DNA of 64,000 bases from Quillaja saponaria (lineage: Eukaryota; Streptophyta; Magnoliopsida; Fabales; Quillajaceae): the NCBI GenBank assembly GCA_029379385.1, contig CM055615.1, positions 372,001 through 436,000 on the forward strand, in the 5' to 3' direction. Below the pieces are notes generated by a model that worked only from the letters and a program-made list of their open reading frames with translations, made no database searches and was not told the origin of the DNA. Below are positions 55,838-64,000 of the stretch, in pieces. How positions within the stretch are numbered: the first letter of the stretch is position 1; every line of letters begins with the position of its first letter. A program made the translations under genes and the position numbers.

Positions 55838-58800
55838 GAATTCAACTAGTTCCATGGATTTTCTTGGTTTCCTTTTACATGATCTACCTCAGCATCGAAA
55901 TCTCTGTGGTCTGTGGCAGTTGTCTTGCGAATCAGCAATCTTTGTTGCTCCAACTGAGGAGCGACCTCGCTTTCAGTCATCAAACATCCAATAAACTGGT
56001 GCAGTGGAATCCAATTCTTGATTGCTGTAATTGGACGGGTGTAACCTGCAATGAGGGGCGTGTTACTGGTCTTGACCTTAGCCAAGAATCTTTAACTGGT
56101 GAGATTGACAATTCAAGCAGTCTATTCAGTCTCCAATTTCTTCAGAATTTGAATTTAGCTTATAACAGCTTCAACTCTGAAATTCCAAGTGGGCTTTCCA
56201 AGCTGACGGTTTTAGAGTATTTGAATTTGTCAAATGCTGGCTTCATTGGTCAGATTCCAATCGAGATTTCTCAGCTCACAAGGTTGGTTACTCTTGATAT
56301 TTCTACGCTTTCTTACTTATCCGAGTCTGTGTTGAAACTGGAGAACCCAAGTCTATCAATGCTTGTTCAAAACCTCACTGAAATCACAGAGCTGTATCTG
56401 GATGGTGTAAGTATATCAGCTCCGGGAAATGAATGGTGCCCTGCTATATCATCATTGCCTAATCTGCGAGTATTGAGTTTGTCAAACTGCAATCTCTCAG
56501 GCCCCTTTAGTTCTTCCCTAGCAAAGCTTCGGTATCTCTCCGTAGTTCGTCTTAACCAGAACAACTTGTCTGCTCCTGTACCAGAATTCTTTGCAAATTT
56601 CTCGAGTTTGACAATGTTGCATCTCAGTTCATGCAGGCTGACTGGAATATTCCCACAAAATATCTTCCAGGTACAATCACTATCCGTTCTTGACATATCA
56701 AATAATCAGGATCTCCATGGTTCTTTGCCAGATTTCCCACAAAATGGATCTCTTCAGACCTTGGTACTAGCTAACACAAATTTCTCTGGAGAGTTACCAG
56801 ACTCAATAAGTAACGTAAGGCAATTGTCCAAACTAGATCTTTTCACTTGCCAATTTTACGGGTCACTTCCAAATTCCATATCAAACCTCACTGAACTTGT
56901 TTATTTGGACTTGTCATTTAATAAGTTCGGAGGTCAGATACCATGGTTCGGAGTGTCCAAGAAATTAACTCATATAAATCTGTCTCATAATGATTTAATC
57001 GGTGCAATACCATCTGGTAACTTGGAAGGTCTCCCAAATCTTACTCACATTGACTTGCGGTATAATTCTCTCAATGGGAGCATTCCCTCTTCTCTGTTTG
57101 CTCTCCCATCACTGCAGAAGATTCAGCTTTCCTACAACCAATTTGATGGTCATTTGAGTGAGTTTTCAAATTTGTCCTCTATTGCTGTAGATACCCTGGA
57201 TTTAAGCAGCAACAAGTTGGAAGGGCCTATTCCCATGTCTATTTTTGAATTGAGAAGACTTAATTTCCTCCAACTTTCTTCAAACAAGTTCAATGGGACC
57301 ATAGATCTGCTTAAGATTGGGAAGCTTCAAAATCTTACCACTTTGGACCTTTCATACAACAACTTGTCTATCAATGCAAGTGTTACCAATGAGCACCGCC
57401 TGTCTGCCTTTCCTCCTTTGAGCACTCTAAAATTGGCTTCCTGTAAGTTGGATGCATTCCCTGATTTCTTGAAAAATCAATCCAGATTAACCTATCTAGA
57501 TCTGTCAAAAAACCAGATTCGAGGAAAAATACCCACTTGGATTTCAAAGCTTGGTTTTTTGTCTCACTTGAATCTATCTTACAATAATCTGATGGACTGG
57601 GAAGAACCTTTGCCGAATCTTAACGATAATTTATTTGTCCTTGACCTTCACTCCAACCAACTGCAAGGGCCAATTCCTATTTTCCCCCTATCCATCACCT
57701 ATTTGGACTACTCAAGCAATAATTTGAGCGCTGTCCTTCCATGGAACATTGGCAATTACCTTGCTTTCACTGTCTTCTTTTCTCTTTCGCGCAATAATTT
57801 TAGTGGGAGCATCCCTGAATCCATCTGCAACGCTACAAGTCTTCAAGTTCTTGATCTTTCTCATAACAACTTCAGTGGCACGATTCCACCGTGTTTGACA
57901 AGATTCAGTGATTCTCTTGGGGTATTGAATCTGCGGAAAAACAAACTTACTGGATACATCCCTGATACATTTCCAGCTGCATGCCTTCTGCAGACTCTAG
58001 ACCTCCATGGAAATAACTTGGGTGGACCTGTCCCAGTGTCACTGGCTAAATGTACGGCATTAGAGGTGTTAGATCTTGGAAAGAATAAGATAAATGATAC
58101 ATTTCCTTGTCTGTTGAAGAAAATATCTACAATCCGTGTCCTGGTTTTGCAGAAAAATAAGTTCCATGGACCCATTGGATGCCCTATGATTAATGGTACT
58201 TGGAAGATGCTTCAGATTGTTGATATTGCTTTCAACAATTTTACTGGTAAACTACCAGGGAAATGCTTAAAAACCTGGGATGCAATGATGCCTGATGAAG
58301 ATGAAACCCAGTCAAAAATCAATCATATCCGATTTGAGGTCCTTAAATACACTCAAGTGTATTATCAGGATACAGTGACTGTTACCATCAAAGGTCTGCG
58401 GTTGAAGCTGGTTAAGATTCTCACTGTCTTCACTTCTGTAGACTTCTCATCCAACCAATTTGAAGGGCCAATACCAGAAGAGCTAATGCATTTTAAAGCA
58501 CTCTATGTCCTTAACTTGTCAAATAATGCTCTCGCTGGCCATATCCCATCATCTATAGGGAATTTGAAACAGCTGGAGTCCTTGGACCTGTCAAAGAACA
58601 ATTTGAGTGGGGAAATTCCCACACAGCTTGCAAATTTAAATTTTCTATCATTCCTCAATCTCTCCTTTAATCATTTGGAGGGGAAAATTCCAAAAGGTAC
58701 TCAAGTTCAAACATTTTTACCAACTTCCTTCGCCGGAAATAAAGGATTATGTGGATTGCCTTTGACAGCAAATTGCCCTGGTATCCCTGATCAATCACCT

Positions 58801-59241
58801 TCAAAACAAGAAGAAGGATATACTGTTTCAGGAAGTGAATTTGATTGGCAGTTTGTATCCACTGGAGTGGGGTTTGGAGTAGGAGCAGGATTTGTTGTCG
58901 CACCATTAATGCTTTGGGAAAGAGGAAAGAGGTGGAGCAATGACAGCATTGATAAAATTCTTCTGGTTATTTTTCCAATGTTTGGATTGGTTTATACACC
59001 TAGTGATGATGACAACTTCGACACGGACGAAGAAACTGATGAAGAGGCGTCAACAGAAGATAGCGAGGATGAAAATGAAGATAAGTTGGATGGTTTACAA
59101 TTCCGTGGAAAATACTGTGTTTTCTGTTCCAAGCTTAACATCAGTATAAAGAGGGTGATTCATGACCCAAAATGTACATGCCATCATTCATCACCCATTT
59201 CTCCATCAAGTTCAACTTGTTCATCCTCGTGTTCCTCATAG
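55834..59241 (+). CDS. RLP4: intact Ve1-type LRR receptor-like protein with long acidic, cysteine-rich tail
   Basis: Single-exon frame of 1135 codons from ATG 55834 (MRIQLVPWIFLVSFYMIYLS). Signal peptide, LRRNT cap (SCLANQQSLLLQLRSDL, DCCNWTGVTC), long LRR series and island (YYQDTVTVTIKG) closely follow RLP3. From about residue 920 it diverges: cap NKGLCGLPLTANCPG (969-983), juxtamembrane PSKQEEGY, membrane helix about 1007-1028 with STGVGFGVGAGF (overlapping GxxxG motifs), then a 107-residue cytoplasmic tail. The tail has TPSDDDNFDTDEETDEE (strongly acidic, about 1056-1086), YCVFCSK (1094-1100), HDPKCTCHH (1110-1118) and a Ser/Cys-rich end. Similar acidic and CVFC/CTCH tails occur in other Ve1-clade receptors. 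No kinase. Likely a plasma-membrane immune receptor; ligand unknown. Confidence 0.95.
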   Translation: MRIQLVPWIFLVSFYMIYLSIEISVVCGSCLANQQSLLLQLRSDLAFSHQTSNKLVQWNPILDCCNWTGVTCNEGRVTGLDLSQESLTGEIDNSSSLFSLQFLQNLNLAYNSFNSEIPSGLSKLTVLEYLNLSNAGFIGQIPIEISQLTRLVTLDISTLSYLSESVLKLENPSLSMLVQNLTEITELYLDGVSISAPGNEWCPAISSLPNLRVLSLSNCNLSGPFSSSLAKLRYLSVVRLNQNNLSAPVPEFFANFSSLTMLHLSSCRLTGIFPQNIFQVQSLSVLDISNNQDLHGSLPDFPQNGSLQTLVLANTNFSGELPDSISNVRQLSKLDLFTCQFYGSLPNSISNLTELVYLDLSFNKFGGQIPWFGVSKKLTHINLSHNDLIGAIPSGNLEGLPNLTHIDLRYNSLNGSIPSSLFALPSLQKIQLSYNQFDGHLSEFSNLSSIAVDTLDLSSNKLEGPIPMSIFELRRLNFLQLSSNKFNGTIDLLKIGKLQNLTTLDLSYNNLSINASVTNEHRLSAFPPLSTLKLASCKLDAFPDFLKNQSRLTYLDLSKNQIRGKIPTWISKLGFLSHLNLSYNNLMDWEEPLPNLNDNLFVLDLHSNQLQGPIPIFPLSITYLDYSSNNLSAVLPWNIGNYLAFTVFFSLSRNNFSGSIPESICNATSLQVLDLSHNNFSGTIPPCLTRFSDSLGVLNLRKNKLTGYIPDTFPAACLLQTLDLHGNNLGGPVPVSLAKCTALEVLDLGKNKINDTFPCLLKKISTIRVLVLQKNKFHGPIGCPMINGTWKMLQIVDIAFNNFTGKLPGKCLKTWDAMMPDEDETQSKINHIRFEVLKYTQVYYQDTVTVTIKGLRLKLVKILTVFTSVDFSSNQFEGPIPEELMHFKALYVLNLSNNALAGHIPSSIGNLKQLESLDLSKNNLSGEIPTQLANLNFLSFLNLSFNHLEGKIPKGTQVQTFLPTSFAGNKGLCGLPLTANCPGIPDQSPSKQEEGYTVSGSEFDWQFVSTGVGFGVGAGFVVAPLMLWERGKRWSNDSIDKILLVIFPMFGLVYTPSDDDNFDTDEETDEEASTEDSEDENEDKLDGLQFRGKYCVFCSKLNISIKRVIHDPKCTCHHSSPISPSSSTCSSSCSS

Positions 59242-59924
59242 TGACATTTAAGATGAAAATGATGCTTTTCTTTCTTTCTGTTTTACATACACATACATAC
59301 TCTGTATTTTTGTATATAGATAGAGACAGATATTCATCCCAAGATTAGGAGTAATGAGAAAAAGGAATTATGTTTCTGGCATTTGATTTTGATATGCTTT
59401 ATCATGTTCTATGGTCAGCGAAATGGTAGAGTTATACTACTTCTCATTGAGAAGTTTCATCAAACACTTGAAGTGTATCCATGAATTCAAAAGGAAGGAC
59501 AGTTTGCTTGATTGCAATCAAAATATGCAAACCTCGAGGTTAAAATATCACAATTTCTTTACGAGAAGCTGCAGCAGGTGTCAAAGTTATGTGAGACTCA
59601 ATTAACACATCATCAACATCTTATACAGCTGAATTTGGAATTGCACGAGCTACAGAAGTAGCGTTAAACATTAAATCTTCTCATTGAGGAATTTTGTCAA
59701 ACAGTTTGAAGGTTGGGTTTATGTAAGACTTGGCAACCGGTCTGGTTTTGCGCTCTAAACCAGATCGATGAAATGAAAATTATAACCTGTTACGATTAAT
59801 ACAGAATCTGAACCGTTTATGCCCTAGTTGGGTTTTGTGGACATTGGATCACATTAGAAATACGTAGGCTTTATAAGTTAGTTGGGCTGTTCATTCAAAG
59901 CCTATAGTACCTCTGCCTTTCCTT
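59242..59924. other. RLP4-specific 3' flank
   Basis: Likely 3' UTR followed by DNA with no counterpart after RLP3 or RLP2. A 64-codon frame at 59411-59605 has no recognisable features and is not called. Similarity to the RLP3 downstream module resumes sharply at about 59925, so this block arrived or was retained together with the distinct RLP4 tail. Confidence 0.6.
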
Positions 59925-62524
59925 AACAATAAGTATATACATATAGAATCTCTCTCACACTTTGCCTAATTTTGAAATCCTTGGATCTTTTTCTCTTTTT
60001 TCATGCCTTCGTCATTATTTCTCGTTCCATATTTTATAAATGAGCAAATTACACTATTCTTGTTTATTGTAATATTGCTAAGCAAATTGTAGGGAAATCA
60101 AGTTTTTTTTTTTTTTTAGATAAATAAAAAATTAATGGTGTTAATAAATAATTTTATAAATAATTAATAAATAGTCCTCATTATATTTTAAAATACTAAA
60201 AAGTATTATTTTCTCTATTCATTGAGTTTTTAATACTTACTCTTTTCTATGTTGCGCTATACGATTTTTTTCTTAATAATAATACATTATTTAGTCTTAA
60301 TATTTAAATTTTAATATATTCTTTGTACTAAAATACAAAAGAAAATCTTCATATATGTATTAGTAAAATTGAATTTTGTTTAGTGAATCTTCCACGAAAA
60401 AAATAAAATTTATTAGTATCATTAAAATCTATCAAGTCATGCTATAACTTTACAAGGCAAATAAGTTGTACAACTAAAACTAATTTCAAATGAATCTTAT
60501 TTTATAAATTAAATTTTTGACCACTTCCACTCATTGTATTTAGTATTTTTAATGTCTAAAATATAATTTCGTATAATATTTTATAAAAAAACAATAACAT
60601 AAATGTTAAAAACTAATAAATTAATGATATAATCATTAAATAAAGAATAAAAAAATTTAAAAATTAATAAGATGTTTTCATTTTCTCATTTCATAGTTTT
60701 TTTTTTTTTAAATTAAAGAAAAAGAAATTATGTTGATGAATACATTTATATAGATCAATTTGTTTTCTACAAGTGCTGGAACTTATTTGATAAATTTATA
60801 TATTTAGATCATTCACATTATAAATAAATAAAAGAAAACAAATCCAACATTTTATTGATTTCAAATTCTAAAACTTAGTTTTACTTATAAATGTGTATTA
60901 TTATTTTTTTTTCAATAAAAATAATATGTTGAAATTAAAGAAATAATGTTATAATAATCATAATATATTAATATTTAGAAGGAAAAAATAACTGGAAAAA
61001 AGTAGAGAAAACTTAGAAAAAGTAAGTATTTAGAGAAAATTAAAAATAATACTTTCTACTATTTTAAAAATAAAATTAAGATTTTTAAATATTTTTTTAA
61101 CAACATTAAATTTTTATCCATCTTAAAGAGGGGAGTACCAAGTTTCCCCAACTTTGAAATGAACCTTAGAGATGAGAGTTTAATTTGCTCATCGTAAATT
61201 CATCCATAAAATTTGTTGTCCCTATTTATTATTTGTAATATTTGAATTTCATTGAAGTTTGTGTCCATCGGTAATATCTAATAATATAAACATTTCCCAC
61301 TTTTACTGTAAAATAAAACAAGTGCATAGTTGTGTTAACTTAATTTATCAATTCAAATTCATTTTGATCCGAATATGATAGAGATTATATTTCAATTCAA
61401 ATTGTGTTTCATAAATCATTCAGTCATAGATAATTCTAATTCACATAAATCATATATTTGATCTAATTTAGTAGATCAAATTATCATTCTAATAGAAAAT
61501 TTTTAAGAATTTTTTCAAATGTTGTTGCAGTTAGAGAAGACTATACTTTTTTTATAACTATTGTAGCTATGCAAATATTCATGACCTCGCTTAATAGATT
61601 CTTAATTAGATTTCTGTTTTTCCTTTTTTCTTTATGTTTCAAAACGTGTATGTTCATTTGTAGAATAAAATAGAGACTTTCAAATGCCTCGAACCTAGTT
61701 TTTCAAGTCAAGTTTTGGAGATATATATATATACATATATATAACACCATTATTACGTTATGTTTGAGAATTCAATTGATATGGATATTGATTCTTACTA
61801 TTTACTGAAAATTAAGCATTGAAGTAAACCATGCGAAGAGAGGGCGAAGAGAGGTGCGCATAGATAATGACTCCCCATGACACTAGAAATTGAAAATTTT
61901 AGTAAAATATGGAGAGTGAAAAGACAATGTTGCTTAGTTACTGTCACATAACAATTTTGATCTTGGATAGGTCATCCCCAACTGCATAAAAAAAAACCCT
62001 TAAAGAATCGGGTATTAGTTCAATTGATTGGAATTTGTTAAGTGTTGAAATGGGATTTGCTTTTGGCTTAAGTTCCACTTTTGTTTTCAAACAAAAAGGC
62101 AGTGTAGGAATTATATTGTAGTTTCAAATTTTTTCACACAAGTTCATGGTTAAATTTGTTAACGTATATAATACAAAAGTATTATGTATATATATTATAC
62201 TATAAGATTTAATTATTAGAGTCAGTGAGAAAAATAATTAAATCACGAGGCTTTGATATCAAATGAGAAACTATAAATAAATTTTGATCACTAAAAAAAG
62301 TATATTTGTCAAAAAGAAAAAATATAGTGAGAATTAAGGTCATGAATTTCATAAGCTTCCCTACCATACTTTTCAAGTCAATGGTTTTGGCTTTTTGTTA
62401 CTTGATTTTAGTCAAAGTTGGTATTAAAGTAACCTCGAAATTTTGTCCTTGTTTCCTCTTTCTTTCTTTCATTTTCTCCCCATTGTGCATGATACTTCAT
62501 AGACTAGAAATATTTGTTCATTTA
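59925..62524. repeat. RLP4 downstream module
   Basis: Close copy of 51660-54221 over its whole length, with few differences by eye (small T-run and TA-tract length changes). It has the empty retrogene site (60802-60809), a decayed RLP scrap (61970-62120) and the empty SINE site near 62525. No gene. Confidence 0.75.
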
Positions 62525-63969
62525 GTCATTCATGAGAGATACTTATTCAAAATAGCAAATTAAAGGCATTACTTGATTCTCTGGTTTCCCATGTATTCCT
62601 AAAAAAGGCACTCTGATTTTCTTAATCAAAAAAAAAAAAAAAACGAAATTGGGATTTCAACCAGCTATGCTGTATTCCCATTCCCTTTCCTTTCCTACCC
62701 CCTGAATACCTTTACTTAAATTCCTATTTTTAGACTTTGATGGATTAATGTTTGTTATATTTTCATTAGACTCTAACTCCACCTGTATTGAGTTTTCCTA
62801 ACAAAATCATTTTAGTCCAGATAAAGAAGGAAGAGTTTCAATATGTTACAAAGTTAACGTAAAAATTTGTCAAAACTTAAGAAAAACTCGTGAAATTTGG
62901 CCATTTGACCCAAATTATTACAGAAGATCATATTAATAAATCACAATTCGAAATATAATGATAAAAGCAGTTAAGACAAATAAGTAACAAGTTCAAGTCT
63001 CCCATGGAAATTGTAATGCAAGAAGAGTAGGCAGAAGGAAAGAGAAGACTTCAGAGTTCTTAAATTTTTTGGAGGATTATAAGGGAATCTAACAGAACCT
63101 TAGATTAAGTAAACAACTAAAGAATGGGACTCATTGACAGTCTTTGTCTTATCTTACTGGAGCTCTAATCCAAAGGATAATGTCTTAAATGCACGGCTAA
63201 TCAATTTCAATTTTTTACTTTTTTTCTTATATTAACTAATTCTTCTAGTGAGCTCATTGACTCAAATTTTTTTTCAATAATTTAAATGACAATAACGAAA
63301 ATTACAACAAAGAGATATATAACATAAACAATTAAGTACTAGTCTTGTCCTTAACACATAGCTCATGAGTATAAATAACTTGAATACTTTACTAATAATT
63401 TTTCTTTCTAGTCCAAACTTTTGGGATATGATTTTTAAGAACTTTTTCTAGGAGTTAGTTGAACATGTGAAATATTTAAAAGGAGAGATTTAATTGTCAG
63501 AGAATCAGATAGATTAGTCTTTAATTTCTTCAAAACCCAGCAGGTCGTTGGATTTGAATAATCTAAACTTGCGGTTATAAATCTAAGAAGCTACAGAAAA
63601 GTCATCAAGAATTAAAAAAAAAGGCCGACAAAGAAACGCGTCCAAATGCAGAAACAAAACAGCTAACTACTAACGTTATAAAAATACATACAAACGTGGT
63701 TTATTTTGACGGCATTTACCTCTGACCATCTATCCAATTCTGTTCCAAAACCTCTCATTGTTCCTTGTTCTGCTTCTTTTTCTTCCTCTGCCTCCCAGTC
63801 TACACTTTCGGTGACCGTTGCTTTTCAAACCCATTATTTGTGTCTGCCACAAGTTTCACTCAAAGGAATGACAGTTTATGTTGATGGGTGTTCACCCTTC
63901 TGAAACCTCTATAGTTTTCCTTACTTTTTCTATCTTCAATTATATGGGTGTCTTTTGCAATCGCCTCCA
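62525..63969 (+). promoter_or_regulatory. RLP5 upstream module, promoter and leader
   Basis: Close copy of 54222-55833, about 165 bp shorter. GAAACGCGTCC near 63637, a TATA-like TATAAAAATA near 63679, the MTVYVDGCSPF upstream frame (63868-63903) and the ATGA-overlap frame (63944-63973) are all kept. Regulation by these motifs is inference. Confidence 0.5.
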
Positions 63970-64000
63970 ATGAGAATTCAACTAGTTCCATGGATTTTCT
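63970..64000 (+). CDS. RLP5: start of a further LRR receptor-like protein, cut by the window edge
   Basis: ATG 63970 begins MRIQLVPWIF, identical to the start of RLP4, behind an upstream module that matches RLP4's. Only ten codons are inside the window, so integrity is unknown. It shows that the array continues to the right with a spacing of about 8.1 kb. Confidence 0.85.
   Translation, partial: MRIQLVPWIF

Noticed and set aside
59411..59605. 64-codon frame after RLP4
   Set aside because: No signal, domain or paralogous conservation; it lies in the RLP4-specific 3' flank and is compatible with chance.
1..64000. CRISPR arrays, operons, prophage or viral integrations
   Set aside because: Repeats here are transposon ends and segmental duplications. 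No viral genes other than retroelement gag/RT remnants were recognised, and the gene structure is eukaryotic.

Overview
The window is plant nuclear DNA. It is AT-rich, introns and intergenic space are large, and it is full of plant transposons (RTE LINE, Ty3/gypsy LTRs, a TRIM, CACTA elements, a Tourist-like MITE, an Au-type SINE). Its only sizeable intact genes are leucine-rich-repeat receptor-like proteins (LRR-RLPs) of the Ve1/RLP6-RLP7 type and an intronless calcium-dependent protein kinase (CDPK) copy. This fits a eudicot; the species cannot be named from the sequence alone. There are no bacterial-type features and no CRISPR, rRNA or functional tRNA genes.

The backbone is a tandem cluster of plus-strand LRR-RLP genes, here called RLP1 to RLP5 by position. 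RLP1 (10.1-13.1 kb) is a near-complete pseudogene with a 1-nt frameshift and an in-frame loss of the transmembrane segment. RLP2 (15.3-33.5 kb) is a dead gene split into three blocks by retroelements. RLP3 (48.4-51.6 kb) and RLP4 (55.8-59.2 kb) have complete open frames. RLP5 begins at 63,970 and runs off the right edge, so the array continues. RLP3 and RLP4 share almost the whole ectodomain but carry unrelated C-terminal tails. RLP fragments (an inverted N-terminus near 2 kb and many C-terminal scraps) lie across the first 15 kb and in every intergenic region.

The intergenic DNA is built from a few modules that recur: an RLP downstream module; an RLP upstream module that includes a tRNA-like SINE and a promoter/5'-leader segment; and 3' fragments of a CACTA TNP2 transposase. 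Between 39.5 and 48.4 kb the upstream module and the TNP2 fragment alternate several times. Because paralogous modules are present, several insertions can be dated relative to the duplications by comparing filled and empty sites.

The 15.5-29.0 kb interval is a nested stack. A minus-strand Ty3/gypsy element sits in RLP2. Inside one of its LTRs lie an 868-bp TRIM and a 9.3-kb CACTA element with matching termini and a TTA duplication. The CACTA element carries two exons of a receptor-like kinase and a 1.8-kb LTR retroelement. A separate 2.7-kb solo LTR splits RLP2 again at 29.3-32.0 kb.

At 34.97-37.3 kb a CDPK processed retrogene is inserted on the minus strand in the RLP2 downstream module, with an A-rich tail and an 8-bp target duplication. 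Its frame is open but the DFG aspartate is Asn.

If expressed, RLP3 and RLP4 would be cell-surface receptors without a kinase, which in this family signal through partner kinases such as SOBIR1. The other gene-like sequences are best read as retrocopies, captured fragments or relics.
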